From: Lamellibrachia satsuma | Lineage: Eukaryota; Annelida; Polychaeta; Sabellida; Siboglinidae | Assembly (NCBI GenBank): GCA_033239005.1 | Contig: BSQZ01000006.1 | Span: 71,001 to 135,000 of the forward strand | Length of the DNA: 64,000 nt | Reading direction: 5' to 3' | In this document: in pieces, positions 1 to 11,556 of the stretch | Layout of the letters: each line of letters starts with the position of its first letter | Numbering within the stretch: the first letter of the stretch is position 1 | Notes under the pieces: model-generated | The model's input: only the letters and a program-made list of their open reading frames with translations | What the model was told of the DNA's origin: nothing | Database searches by the model: none | Made by a program: the position numbers and the translations under genes

Positions 1-79
1 CTTGGATGCGGATGAACTTCTTAGGCTTACTATTCTCAATGGTTACTTTCACACTGAACGCATTCTCTAGCGACAGTAT
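1..79 (-). CDS. PARP14-like exon, KH-like repeat, partial at window edge
   Basis: The minus strand has an acceptor (ctgaccag) at 80-82, followed by an open frame reading ILSLENAFSVKVTIE and then FIRIQ. This resembles the strand-helix-strand KH-like segment between the last macrodomain and the WWE/ART part in PARP14 relatives. The exon runs past position 1. Confidence 0.5.
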   Translation of the reverse strand, partial: MLSLENAFSVKVTIENSKPKKFIRIQ

Positions 80-581
80 CTGGTCAGTGTGGAAAAAATA
101 CATTATCTTAACTAGTGACAATCTGCATGCATATACACTTTTTATGTACCGGTATATGTAAAATATATCAAGCACAATATGACAAGTATACGTTGTTGAT
201 GTTGTTGATGTTGTAGTAAACATTATTAGTGTTGTTCTAGTGTTCATCTCATTGTTGAATGCTTCCTAAATCCTGCTTCCCTTGTGTGTGACAAGGGAAA
301 ATGCATGGTGTGAAAAAAGTGCTAAAAAGCATGTTAACCATGATATGCGTGTTGAAATGGTAAAATATAGTGTTTTATGTGAAAGGAAGCCAAAGCTATA
401 AAATGAATGGAAAGTCCCAATGTGGATACGTCCATGCATACACATAGTGATTTCATTACAAAAATGTTGCTATACTAGCGAAATGTCTTAAGTTGCAGTT
501 TTTCAACTACGTGAATCATTTTATTAATTATTAGGATCATTATAAATGGAAGGACATGATCATGTTAGACAGATACGTAAC
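80..581. other. Intron of PARP14-like locus
   Basis: AT-rich, no coding signal on either strand. Only short TG-rich stretches near 195-235 are seen. Confidence 0.5.
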
Positions 582-778
582 CTCAACTTGAGTCAGTTTC
601 GTAATGGCAGCTTGGTCTTCTTCACTGTTAAGTAGAACATCCGGACATTCCTTCTCACACAGCTGTTGTACGGCTTGCTTCACACGATCAATCACAGCCT
701 GTGATTTACCATAGATGTTGAAAGTGATGCGTTGTCGGCTCGCAGTTCTACCTTCGCCAGACCCACCTTGGAAACGAC
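582..778 (-). CDS. PARP14-like exon, linker and KH-like repeat
   Basis: The acceptor ttcttacatag ends at 779 and a gttacg donor follows position 582. The frame reads RFQGGSGEGRT, then ITFNIYGKSQAVIDRVKQAV, a typical KH-like strand and helix of the PARP14 post-macrodomain region. The entry phase is 1. The proposed preceding exon (1108-1290) ends in phase 0, so an exon or base is missing, or that exon is wrong. Confidence 0.55.
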
Positions 779-1107
779 CTATGTAAGAACAAATAGAAAT
801 CAATAAAAAATAGATAAGATGATGCTAGTGCGGGTAAGTTATGAGTTTAAACCTCCTACGAGTGAACCCTGTACATTTCTCAATGGAAAGTCACAACGTG
901 ACACCTTGTCTAGTTAGGAGGACGTGAAAGAGACTGTACAGCTAAGAACATGATGTTGGCATTCCTAAAATATTGTTCCACCCCGCACAGTCGAAATAGA
1001 GACTTCAGATTCAGAAAAGAAAACAAGGAGCAAGAAATTAAGTTCGTGAAAGTTTTAAGAACATTATATTATTTAATTATTAAAGTTCTGAAGTGAACAA
1101 CACATAC

Positions 1108-1290
1108 CACTGTTTTTCTTATTCCATTGGTTGGACTGATTGGATTAGCAGTTGCTTGTGTTGGTAATTGTAAAGTGCCATGCAATTTATAGAATATTCG
1201 CGATAAAAGTTTACCTTCATCTTGTCTGGTACGTGCCCCTGTCCAGACACGTATTGCTTTACAAACGTTTGGGCCACTGCCGAACAGTAC
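1108..1290 (-). CDS. Possible linker exon after macrodomain 2
   Basis: An open minus-strand stretch ends at a good donor (gtatgtg, 1107-1101). It reads LFGSGPN, then RVWTGARTRQDEG and a Pro/Thr-rich tail. It sits where a linker is expected between the last macrodomain and the KH-like exons. The 5' boundary is unclear (weak acceptors near 1285-1300) and its phase fits neither neighbour cleanly. Confidence 0.3.
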
Positions 1291-1679
1291 TTTTGCAAAT
1301 GTATAAATGAGGGACCGTTTCATAATCACATATTCAAATATAATTTATAATAAAACAAATAGATTATATTAATCCAATAAAGTTCAAACACAAAATGGTG
1401 ACTTTATATAATTTCTGCAAGAACAGTGACATAACATAACAGAACTAGCAGTGAAATTACATGAAACTGTCTGTGGCACAGAGAAACATTATAAATAATC
1501 CTATTTAAAAACTGTGTTACCTGACTAATTTCTATGACATTGAAATAAATATTTTAAAAGTATATCATCTCTTTGTGTTTGTCTCAGCCTTCTCAATGGG
1601 CACACGCTCATTAGCATGTACCGCAATGTAAATTAACGAAGTGTTGATAGGGTGGTCCCTACAGTAAATATGAACTCAC

Positions 1680-1901
1680 CTGGATGACGCGATCGTCTTT
1701 CTGATACACCACAAACCGCACATCTCTAAATGTTGTCAGAGGGTTATGACGACAGAACTGGAAGAGCTCTTCACGCATGACATTACCAATGAAATGTGGG
1801 TTAAAGTCCAACTGGCCAGTGCCAATGGGTGGGATGGCTATAGACGTTGTGTTGTTGTTGTCCGCTTCCTGGAAACAGTTGGCCAGAAACGTTCTCAGAA
1901 C
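1680..1901 (-). CDS. PARP14-like macrodomain 2, C-terminal half
   Basis: Exactly 74 codons, phase 0 at both ends, with acceptor ttttgttgcag and donor gtgagttc. It starts VLRTFLANCFQEAD, has the ADP-ribose phosphate-loop motif PPIGTGQLDF near residue 24, and ends RFVVYQKDD. It joins without a break to exon 2785-3018 and completes one macrodomain fold. No lesion is seen. The family binds mono- or poly-ADP-ribose. The second binding loop here is close to canonical. Confidence 0.8.
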
Positions 1902-2298
1902 CTGCAACAAAACATTATTATGTATGTGATTCACACTTCCAGGAATTCATATCTAAGGATGCCTACGGGTCAGTCCCATCTAAGAAACGTGGAATCATGG
2001 ACACGCGTTAAAATCAATTATATAAGTGATTCACACTTACACATATTATACATTTCCAAGAATGTAATTCCGCTTCCGTGAACGACTGGGAGTCATTATT
2101 ATCCAAAAACATGAAATCCTGTACTACGAATACTATAACTTTACATTATTAATCCTTTTCAATCATATTGTTTTTTATTAATTGGCAATTATGCATTATC
2201 ACGAGTATATATGGGTGTGAAATTCACTTTCTCGCTGACCATGGATATTCTGAACTGACAATGAATATTTGACCGTGTGGGTGATGAGGTTTCCTCTG

Positions 2299-2426
<128 letters not shown>

Positions 2427-2784
2427 ATGCATCCTATTAAGCATACAGTACGGTTGGCAATTTTATTAAATGCAGAAAAATTCACAAATTGTATTTTTAC
2501 ACAAATCTGTTTAAAAAACAAATGATGAATTCTTCTCCGCCAGGAGGCACCAGGTTTTTTTAATAATCCACCAGATGGCACCACAACAACAAAACTGCAA
2601 ATGTCCGATGAGACTGCGTAATCAGTTGAAAATTTTTTTTAGAACTATCTGTCGTTACCATGCATTAAAACCAAGTATTAATGGAGCATTGGAGGAAAGT
2701 ACTAGCAAAATATGCGTGCTCCACGTGGGACCGCAAAAATTCGGGCAGGACACATCAAGACTCAGATATATCATTAAATGTCAC

Positions 2785-3018
2785 CTGTTCGCTTTTAAGA
2801 GCTCCTTTGTCCCACCGGCAGCAGGCCCCGTGTATGACGAATTGACAATTGAGTTGTCCACCAGATGTCACTACTACCTCTCCAAATTCGATGCCGTTTG
2901 GTGCGTTCTGTTTGCATTCTGTCCGAAGTGTATGGCCCCCTTTGTCCAGAAGTGCTTTAGACACGTAACCTCTCCACAGCTGAAGGTGACAATTTGTAGA
3001 GTTGACAATCACATCAAC
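2785..3018 (-). CDS. PARP14-like macrodomain 2, N-terminal half
   Basis: 78 codons, phase 0 at both ends, acceptor taattttacag and donor caggtgaca. It begins VDVIVNSTNCHLQL, with the adenine-contacting Asp and the conserved Asn, and ends GALKSEQ before the intron. Where relatives have the glycine-rich HGGGV loop it reads LWRGYV, so the first ADP-ribose loop is altered. GEVVVTSGG and the VIHGAC strand are well kept. Together with 1680-1901 it makes a full macrodomain. Confidence 0.8.
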
Positions 3019-3144
3019 CTGTAAAATTAGACAATTAATTAATTACAATACCACTGTGTGACGTCATTGTCTGCACATTAGTAAACACATTGTATTTCTT
3101 ACAATAATTACAATAAAAAAGTGTAACATGAACATTTGATATGC

Positions 3145-3265
3145 CTTTTCTTTTGCGATTTCAGATTTGCACAATGATAGCGTGACGCCTTCTGGTGTCT
3201 TAAGTTGTGTTGTCGCATGATCAGTGTGCTTCATGGAGTTGTGTGGTGATGATTTTGGAGGCTGG
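3145..3265 (-). CDS. PARP14-like linker exon leading into macrodomain 2
   Basis: One base plus 40 codons, which fits a 2-base remainder from the exon ending at 3704 and phase 0 into exon 3018. It reads QLKTPEGVTLSLCKSEIAKE. This corresponds to the family's conserved strand just before each macrodomain (gene-product pattern G-V-x-V-x-x-G-D-I). The donor is GC (aaag then gcatat), so the intron is GC-AG or the site has mutated. The acceptor choice (gctgagag) rests on phase. Confidence 0.6.
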
Positions 3266-3703
3266 CTCTCAGCCCCCAAATATACGAGCAATTTATATTT
3301 TGTTGTAACTTAGACATGTGATCAATACGCCACTGCGTTAGTTGTACAAGAGGTAATCCAAACCAAGATCTACTAACGCCAATATCAGGTATCTTGTTGT
3401 AATAAAAGGTTAAGAGTGTAATGACAGAATTAATTTTTCTGGAGTGATGTTGTGGTGGCTGGTTGAAGGTTTTCACAGTGTTGCTTGCATTGGTGACCAG
3501 TCTGGTCACCAATGTGAAATGTGGTGGTCATTGTTGTCAGTTGATGATTTAACTAAAGAAACATGAAATGTGGCAGTTACTGTGGCATCTAGCTGTCAGA
3601 TGTTGAAGTAACAAATAGAACATAAAATGTGGTGGTGATTGTGACTGCTGGCTGTTACCTGTTGAGATAACATACTTTTTTTTTACAGATACAAAGTCAT
3701 TAC
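3266..3703. other. Intron
   Basis: No domain seen. It contains loosely repeated TG-rich phrases (ttgtggtggctggttg and variants) between 3440 and 3660. Confidence 0.45.
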
Positions 3704-4173
3704 TTGCCTTTCTTGTGGGAACTATCTTGTCCACGTCGAGAAGATGTCACATCTCTACCAGACACGACGTCAAGACTGTTGCTTAATTCTGACTATGTTT
3801 TCCGACCGATCAACCAGTGACACCTTCTTCACACATTTATGTTGTTTGTCTTCTAGGAAATCTTTCAGAGCAGAGACGATGGTCTTGGTGGCTTTATCAA
3901 GTGGGTAGTGCAAAACGTCACAACTCAATGCGGGAAACGCAACTGAAGACAGGCCCAACTTTTCCACAGCGTGTATGCTTTCAAAGATTGCATCATAGAG
4001 GTCATTCTCCTCATTACTTAGTCCGCCATGCCACCTTGGGCCAACTGCGTGGATCACCTTCTTGCATGGAAGTTGACCTGGCATGGATACATACACATGG
4101 CCGGCTGTCAGCACGCCACTTCGCTGTATATGGTCTCGACACTCCCGCTAATGTCAGGCCCTCCTGCATCAAC
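3704..4173 (-). pseudogene. PARP14-like macrodomain 1, main part, frameshifted
   Basis: The conceptual protein runs from AGGPDIS (4170-4150) through RDHIQRSGVLTAGHV, VIHAVGPRWHGG, VAFPALSCDVLHYP (the second loop, with PALSCD where relatives have PAIGTG) and KKVSLVDRSENIVR. A one-base loss near 4150 (a G run after gacattagc) separates the first two segments. Another shift near 3785 is needed to reach the tail LDVVSGRDVTSSRRG, which ends at a good donor (gtaatg, 3703-3698) in the phase required by exon 3265. The N-terminal part of this domain lies on the other side of the block at 4174-4672. Confidence 0.65.
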
Positions 4174-4682
4174 AGTACACATTTCAGTGGTAAACCACTG
4201 CCTGCTTGCATATCAACTTGACTGCAAAATTATTATTATAATGACATTAATGATACTAATTCCAAGACTTGTATATTGGCAATTATTCTACTAAACATGG
4301 CATCTCTCTAACTCTCTGTGTGGCTGACTTCTGTCTCAAGAAAAATGTCTTCTAAGTACGGGTCTTTGAAGTGTTGCATGACATATAAAGTTAGGTAAAT
4401 TTAATCCGTTTCTTTCTTTTCACGTTTATGACAAGCATTTATCAAAACCATCATCAAGGGCATTAGGCAAACAAGCCAAACCAGTTTAAATTATTAAAGA
4501 CAAAAATTACATCCCCAATTTTCAATGTGTTTGGGATGTGACAAATATACTTTCTTAAATATTACAAAATAAACACTCAATCTGTTTAATTAAATTTGAA
4601 TCCTATTTAGTTATGTTAGCTGTTGGTGATAATAAAATTCGCTATATTTTCTTTGGTATACGTAGACAATAACTGCATCAAC
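4164..4682. mobile_element. ~0.5 kb block splitting macrodomain 1, flanked by 10-bp direct repeats
   Basis: The 10-bp sequence ctgcatcaac occurs at 4164-4173 and again at 4673-4682. Removing one copy plus 4174-4672 restores a continuous AKAVVDAGGPDIS macrodomain reading. Neither end gives a GT-AG intron that preserves the frame. A target-site duplication around an inserted element is the simplest reading. No terminal inverted repeat or tail was recognised inside the AT-rich block. Confidence 0.5.
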
Positions 4683-6394
4683 GACTGCTTTTGCTAGTCC
4701 TCTGCAGTGATCCAGTCGTTCATTGGCAGCATTGACGATTGGAACGTTGTCAGATCGCCTTGAATCACTTCTACAGTGACACCGCCAGGTAGATCCACCC
4801 TCGACCCGACGAAGCCCCCCTCTCCACTCCCATGCGTAAATCTGCCTCCTTCTGCTTCTCGCTGAGAAAACTTCCTAGTGTCGACAATCATAACCTTGTG
4901 GTAGCCTTCAAGTTGTTTAAGGGAATGTTTTCCAGTTAGACTCTCCAGGAACTTTGGCATGCCTGGCTTGTCTATCACGAGCTGATCGGTTTTGACATCC
5001 TTTGCCATTGTCTGTAGTTGCTGTATAGCTTGCTTGTGCCTATCGCCGTATGCCGTCACAACAAACCCACAACGTCCGTCTGTCTTCATTGTAACAGTGA
5101 CTTTTGGGTTAGCTTTCATCACTTGGTTGAGGTCTTCCTTCATGTAGTTGCCCATGTAGTCTGCAACGCCATACTCCAGGTCATCAAAAGTCTCTGTCTT
5201 AGCGTTGTCTGCTAGAAAATCTTTAACTTCCTTAAGTGCTTCTTCGTATGGCGTCTTTGCTCCCGCCACAGTGACACTATCCTCATTCTCATTGATCATG
5301 AGTAGTCCACTGTTCTCGGACTGGAGCTTAGTCACCAATTCCCTCCATTTCTCTCCGGCAGACATATTGGCTATGTCAGCAGGAAACGTGAATTTACAGG
5401 CTTCAATCGTGATCGTTTTGATGGCAACACTGAGGTCTCGGTCATTCAGGGCATATACCTTGAGTGTCTTGCTTTCCATGCTGTTGTCAAACACAGCACA
5501 TATGTGTTTGGTCTTAAAGTTTTTCATTAAGTATTTCTTTATCCTTGTGCCATTGATGAGGCCGATCATTAACCTGGACATAGCTATCGACCTCTCTCTC
5601 ATAGCATTTAAGATGTCATACATCGCTACCTTGGCTGACTCAACGTCACTTGGCATTCCAGTGAATTTGACCTCATGTGATTCCATGTCAATAACAACGT
5701 TCATGTCTTGGAAGTTGTTCTCCTGCTCTGACCTGAATGCTTTTGCATTCAACATTCGTAGACATTGCAACTCCAGTCCAGACTTAACTTCAGTGACAAT
5801 TGTTGCTGCCCTGGTCATTTCCTCTTGGACATGTGAGTGGTCACGCTTGAGGCGGGAACACACATCTTCAACTTCAGTTCTTCCACCCGTGACATGCACC
5901 ATGCATGCATCTTGATCTACATCAACATGGATGTTGCTTGGATCAAGATCATCCACGTAGCCGATGCGTTCTGCAAACCTCCCCCAAACTTCCTGCAAAG
6001 TGTCAATATCCTCGGATGCATATTCTCTATCCAGGACATCCAGGAAGATCTTCGGTGCATCCTGGCTCCATGTCTTCGCTCGTTGTTGTGCATTCTTCAT
6101 GTTGTGGGTAATTGTCAACTCAATACTTCTAGATGTGTCACTGTAGGAGTCCCACTCAACAGCGGCGGCAACATCAGTCATCTTGTCGTTTACCAGTTGC
6201 TGACAAATGTGTGACTTTGAAATGAAATTCAGCAAATGTGCATTCAACCCAGTGACTGTTACATTCTCCGGAATCCATCCACCTGGCATCGTCGTGTCGT
6301 GAAGGAATCAGTCCCACACTGTCGTAGAAAGCTGTTACTTGCAAGGTTTGATTTCCAAAAGTGTGGTTCTGTACGTCAAGGATATTTCTAACAG
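4683..6394 (-). pseudogene. PARP14-like large exon: end of last RRM, KH-like repeats, start of macrodomain 1
   Basis: The acceptor cattgttgcag is at 6395-6400, and the exon opens VRNILDVQNHTFGNQTLQV, the second half of an RRM. A one-base excess at about 6289 separates GLIPSRHD from PGGWIPENVTVTG, so the apparent Met start at 6289 is not a real initiator. About 530 open codons of KH-like repeats follow; one reads NVVIDMESHEVKFTGMPSD. The end has PGGVTVEVIQGDLTTFQ, the strand before macrodomain 1. A deletion of about 10 bp at 4737 then removes the Val-Asp-Ala expected next and shifts the frame into IVNAANERLDHCRGLAKAVV. The exon runs into the 10-bp direct repeat. No other stop is seen in the long frame. 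Confidence 0.7.
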
Positions 6395-6839
6395 CTGCAA
6401 CAATGAACCATTGAATGTGAAATAAAATGTAATTTGATAACAAACAACAACAAAAACGTCCTGTTAATTACCAAACAGAGACACATCAGCATAATGGAAT
6501 GAAATATGACATCAGTAAGAACTTAGAATATAAGGCATTATTTAGAAACAGAACATAACATACATGGTATACATGGCTAGATAGTTGTGGATGACATTCC
6601 ACGAATACAATAATGTCAGTGGCATATTTGGGGAGGCCATTGGCCCCCCTTTTTGGCTTATTGTTCCCCGTATTTTTCCATTGTGTCGCTACATGATAGC
6701 ATGGGTAACTAAGCTTGGCCCCCTTTGGCCTCCCCTTTGCGAGATCCTAGATACGCCACTGCAGTATATACTGATACAACATTGGACGAATAAAGGCATA
6801 ATTACATCTCCGTTACTCTTTATGATTACTTAAACTTAC
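6395..6839. other. Intron with a ~180-bp low-complexity repeat fragment
   Basis: Positions 6615-6770 contain C/G-run phrases (ggaggccattggcccccc, cctcccctttgcgagatc) like the repeat at 62920-63135. This is probably an old transposon remnant. Confidence 0.35.
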
Positions 6840-7073
6840 TGGCGTTGTCTGCTACTTCCACAAGTGCGTAATCTTGTTCGTGGTATACGTGTATACGAGT
6901 CACATTGCCTCCTCCAGAGCGCTTCTTGTTGTCAAAGTACAATCCAAGTTTCTCTTCAGTCAAACCGCCAATGTTGTGAACTTGAATTCGTCGCGTCTCT
7001 GCCACCCGCTGCACACTTATCATTGTTCCCCGCAGTGGCTTTGTCACACACAACTCCCGCAGAGAGTCGAAGT
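6840..7073 (-). CDS. PARP14-like exon: end of RRM unit 8 and first half of RRM unit 9
   Basis: Acceptor atatgttgtag, donor gtaagttt, phase 1 in and out. It reads DFDSLRELCVTKPLRGTM, the second half of an RRM. Then comes RRIQVHNIGG and YFDNKKRSGGG (the family hallmark: aromatic, charged run, Ser-Gly-Gly-Gly), ending ALVEVADNA. It joins 6394 to give DNATVRNIL. No lesion seen. Confidence 0.78.
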
Positions 7074-7515
7074 CTACAACATATCGCATTCTCTCTTATC
7101 AACATGAAACACTACTCAAAAAATGCACAGTCCAGCAACATTGTCATCTTCATTTCATTGGTGTCTTCTGAATTCAGACGCAAGTTGTTTTAGATACGTT
7201 TGACAGTATCCCTGGTCTATCCATGTTTTGGATGCCAAGTAACCATCTCTCTCACAATTGAAATATTTATATAGATATTAACTTTCTAATTAACAGGTCT
7301 GGCAATGCTCAGCCAGAAAACAACGTGGTTTGAAAACCACAACCATATTCATGTATAAAATAAATGGCAACACAACTAGTATTCACCCAAATGAATTATC
7401 GTTCCAAGTAAAGTTAAATATGACACACCTTAAACATATACAATTATGCAAAACAATGCCATGGCAGCAGCCATATTAGATGAAAATATTATGCTTAATA
7501 ACATATAAAACAGCC
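7074..7515. other. Intron, no features seen
   Basis: AT-rich sequence without recognisable coding or repeats. Confidence 0.4.
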
Positions 7516-9719
7516 ATCAGTTCCAACAGAATCTAGATGAGAGACTCTGATACACCGAAAGAGAATCTCTCGATATATGATGAATGGACCTCGCTCCACA
7601 ACATCACCAAAGTATGTGAAGAAACACTTGGCTATCAAACCAAACACTATCAAAATTGGCTTGATGACAATGACACAACAATCAAAGATCTGATAGACAA
7701 GAAACGAGCTGCCTTTATGGATTGTCGCCTGCAGAGAAAAAATGTAACGTCAAGAACCAATGGTGGACCACAAACACAGGATGCGTGATTTCTTCACAGC
7801 CACCAGAGCCATCTATGGACCTATGCGCAGACATACCGCGCCTCTGCGCTCAAAAGATGGCTCCGCTCTTGTCATTCAAAAGGAAAACATCCCAAATCGT
7901 TGGCAAGAACATTTCTCTGAATTACTCAATCGTGACTCCCGAGTTGAACCTGATACAGTCTACAGTATTCCTCAGACACCGATTAGGACAGAGGTCGACG
8001 AACTGTCATTTCTTGAAGAGGTGCGCAGAGCCGTTGTCCAAATGAAGAACAACAAGTCCCCCGGTAGTGAGGCATCCCCAGTGAAATATATAGGCATGGA
8101 GGAGAAATCTTAACCCACCACTAACATCAACTCTTTCTGAAGATCTGGAATACTGAGGAAATACCCCAGGACTTAAAGGATGCCATGATCGTCACCATCT
8201 TTAAAAAGGGTGACAGGGCTGACTGTGGCAACTTCCGTGGGATCTCCCTACTATCAGTTGATGGAAAGATTCTTGCCAAAGTCCTGCTCAACTGACTACA
8301 ACCACTATAGGAGAGCATCTTACCCGAAACACAATGCAGTTTCCGACCCACATGTGGCACTGCAGACATGATTTTTGTTGCTCGTCAAGTGCAGGAAAAA
8401 TGTTGTGAGCAAAGACATGACCTATATTTTGTCCTTATTGATCTAAGACATTTGACTCTGGGAACAGAGACGCTTTATAGGGCTGCCTTGCCCGTCTGGG
8501 ATGTCCTAAATTTGTCTCTGTTACTCGACAATTACACGAGAATATGCATGATGGTGATCAATCGGAACCCTTTATCAACAACACTAGTGTGAAACAGGGC
8601 TGTGTATCTTTTCTATTTTTCTGGCTGCTTTCCTATCACATGCGAAGATCGATCTAGTTAAGGGAGTGAACATCATATATCGTACTGATGGTGGTGTGTT
8701 AAAGCTAAGCCATCTCAAGGCTAAATCGAAAGTAAAAACAGTAACCATTGTTGGTCTTCAGTACGCAGGCGACTGTGCAGTTGTCGCTCACTCAGCACAA
8801 GATCTCCAGAACACGTTTAATGCCCTTGTAGATGCATATAGGCTCTTCGGACTCCCAGTCAACGCCACAAAGACAACAATTCTACATCAACCGGCACAAC
8901 CATCAGCTACAACACCACCACCAAACATTATCATAGTAGAAGGCACTGCTCTTGGTAATGTTGACCATTTCGCATACTTAGGAAGCAACCTTTCCAGTCC
9001 AGCACACATTGATGCGAAAATTCAGTACAAAATAAAATGTGCCTGCGCTGCCTATGGAAGACTAAAAAACCGTGTATTCGATGAATGTGGGTTTAGGACA
9101 TCTACTAAGATCCTGGTATACAAAGCTGTCATGCTGCCCACACTTTTGTATGGCAGCGAAACATGGGTAATGCAACGTCACCACATCAAAGCTCTTGAAC
9201 AATTTCAACAGCGCACACTCAGAGGTATCCTGTGTGTCTGCTGGCAAGACCGAACAACCAGTGGATTCTTGGACATGCATGCACCACCAGCATTGAGGCA
9301 CGGCTGGTTAAAACTCAGCTATGTTGGGCCAGACACCAGAGTTCCAAAGCAATTATTTTATGCCCAACTTACCACTGGCAAACGTGCTACCGGGGGGCAA
9401 CACAAACGGTACAAAGCCGAAATTAAAACAAACCTGAAGAAATGCAGCATAGATACAACCACCTGGGAAACTGATTGTGAAGACCGTGTGCGATGGAGAT
9501 CCATCAGCAAAACCGGAGTGGAACGTTTTGAACAAAACTGTGTGCGGCAGGATCTGCAAATCGTGAATCGGCCTGTTCAGTCACCGACGCACTCATCGGA
9601 CATAACTGGACACCATCACCATCTTCAATATGACTCGGATTCATCATACTCGACAACGAGCGATTGCGAGAGAGATGACAATATTATACATAATAACCTC
9701 ATCAACAGTTTGATTTAAC
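7516..9719 (+). mobile_element. Degenerate RTE-like non-LTR retrotransposon (endonuclease/reverse transcriptase)
   Basis: Three plus-strand frames give pieces of one reverse transcriptase. 7537-8113 has NNKSPGSEASPVKYIG. 8115-8600 has stop-ridden RT fingers (ESILPETQCSFRPTCGTAD). 8666-9718 has palm, thumb and C-terminus: LQYAGDCAVVAHSAQDL, HFAYLGSNLSS, VMLPTLLYGSETWVMQRHH and QHKRYKAEIKTNLKKCSID. The catalytic box is YAGD, not YADD, so a catalytic Asp is lost. Several frameshifts and stops make this a dead copy. It lies in a PARP14-like intron, antisense to it. Confidence 0.85.
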
Positions 9720-9822
9720 AGTGAGGATAGGTGTTTCCGCAATACATTATAAAATACACCTGAAATAATATCCTAATTTAGCATTATTTAGGTTCATAAT
9801 TACACTAGAATACGTTGCTTAC

Positions 9823-10089
9823 CTGGGGAAGGGTAGCTGAACTGTAGCATTACAACTCCTGGTTCTTTAGTTAAGATCACTCGCTCAATTTCATTACTAA
9901 TGTTTGGTGTTGAGAAGAATGTCTTCACATTGTCACTTGTACACTGTGGTGATACTCCGGATAGGAGAAACATATCATCTTCGAATGGGCCTTGTACGTC
10001 AGTTATACACATTGGTGGCCTCATCAATTTCATATGAACTATTACCTGATCGATGATCAGTGACTCCTTCTGAGCAACCCGACTGGCAC
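9823..10089 (-). CDS. PARP14-like exon: end of RRM unit 7 and first half of unit 8
   Basis: 267 bp, phase 1 to phase 1, acceptor atatcttacag and donor gtaagcaac. It reads ASRVAQKESLIIDQVIVHMK (second half of an RRM), then FLLSGVSPQCTSDNVKTFF, a divergent first half without the Ser-Gly-Gly-Gly loop, ending VMLQFSYPSP. Same length as exon 10365-10631, so the two look like a duplicated unit. Intact. Confidence 0.72.
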
Positions 10090-10364
10090 CTGTAAGATAT
10101 TGATGGAAGTGGCAATTTGTGCATGGGCGAGCATTGTATCATTATGATTATGTTTTACTTACAAGACAATGCTTAACACAATTATTATCATCTATAACCA
10201 AGTACTGTGCTACCTACAACAGTGAACTGATAATCGATTATTTCAACAAATATGAGAGCTACAATATCTTCGTCAGTGTTGTACTATAAGCTTTGTAATG
10301 TTGCATGTTCCACATCACTTCATATATATACAACATCATAACATAACATAATAGTTGAACTTAC

Positions 10365-10631
10365 ACCCGGCATCCGTGAAAGTTATGAATGCTAAGCCTT
10401 CTTCCTGATCATACTCCAACTCATCAATTTCCCCGCCTCCAGATATGTGCCGACTCTCAAAGAACAGTGATAGAAAGTCCTTCGATGTATGACTGTCAAT
10501 TCCAGACACTTTGACAGCCTTTGGTCAGCATGACTCGCGATCAAGTCCCACGTATATATCACTGAGAGGGGTGACTGTTAGTTGCGTACCATTCAGTTGC
10601 AGCCTGTTTGAACTCATCAACCTGGTTGCAC
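10365..10631 (-). pseudogene. PARP14-like exon: end of RRM unit 6 and first half of unit 7, with in-frame stop
   Basis: 267 bp, phase 1 to phase 1, acceptor cccattag and donor gtaagttc. It reads SSNRLQLNGTQLTVTPL, then AVKVSGIDSH, LFFESRHISGGGEIDE and LAFITFTDAGC. A TGA at 10525-10527 interrupts the linker between the two halves (after LDRESC). One substitution or a small indel would explain it. Confidence 0.7.
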
Positions 10632-11556
10632 CTAATGGGAACAAACCAATTGTTAAATGTCAGTTTAACGTTGAATTCTGGCATTTCCATTTACTGTACT
10701 CCTTGAAGGAATACCTTTGTGAAAAGACGTGTTTACATATAAACAATAGTTTCCTGTGATTTTTAGTTGCGTGAAGAAACCAACATACTATATTATACTA
10801 ACATTACCCTTGTCATAATTAATTCAGTTCATCAATTCGTGTTTTAAGAGTCAAATATTTAGTGGTCACTTCTAGGGTAAACAAGTAGGTGTAATCAAAA
10901 TACATGAATCCTACACTTCTTTTTTTAGAATTTGACTTCAAAGTGAATTAAATAAAATATACTTACAAAATATAAATATATAAAGTTCATCGAATAGCTC
11001 AAAATACAATTTAGTTCCAAGACCGATGGCATCACTCCTGCTTATTACTCCTGTTCAATTAGTGTCGTTTGACTACCAAAAGGCTGTCATGGTACACACT
11101 TTTATTCACTCGTGTAACGGGTAACCCGGTAAATGTTTATAAACTGAAATTTACTCTTAGTGGCTTGTCAGAACAAACACATATGGCAGAGATGTTCGAA
11201 AATGCGACACAATTGACGTCATATTCTGCAATCAATTGTCCAAGTAGATTTTTGTAAGACTAGCATACCTCTTTTAAACCCTTGAAGTAACTCTGAAACC
11301 TTTATGGCTTCAAAAAACAAGCACAATTAAGTGAGATATTGGTCTACATTTATATGATATAACCTGCAGATAGAACACACTTTAGAATAATGAGTTGGAT
11401 ATGTCAAAGAACATCTAACACAGAAATCAACGAGTATTGGATATGGCATACATACTGAGTACATAGGTATGCAATAACAGAAAGTCACACTAGCGGTGAA
11501 TTCTTACAAAGGTGACATAACTATTGAACAGCCCCTAAGTGTTAGAATAACATCAC
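10632..11556. other. Intron, no features seen
   Basis: AT-rich. No coding, structural RNA or clear repeat. Confidence 0.4.

Noticed and set aside
4174..4219. Start of a separate macrodomain exon (VDMQAGSGLPLKCV) after an acceptor ttttgcag
   Set aside because: It needs an additional frameshift, and it duplicates a segment already supplied by AKAVVDA at 4690. The direct-repeat insertion model is simpler. I keep it as an outside possibility.
6287..6289. Met at 6289 as the start of a 531-residue protein
   Set aside because: The sequence before it continues the same PARP14-like domain in another frame up to an acceptor at 6395, so it is an internal codon after a frameshift.
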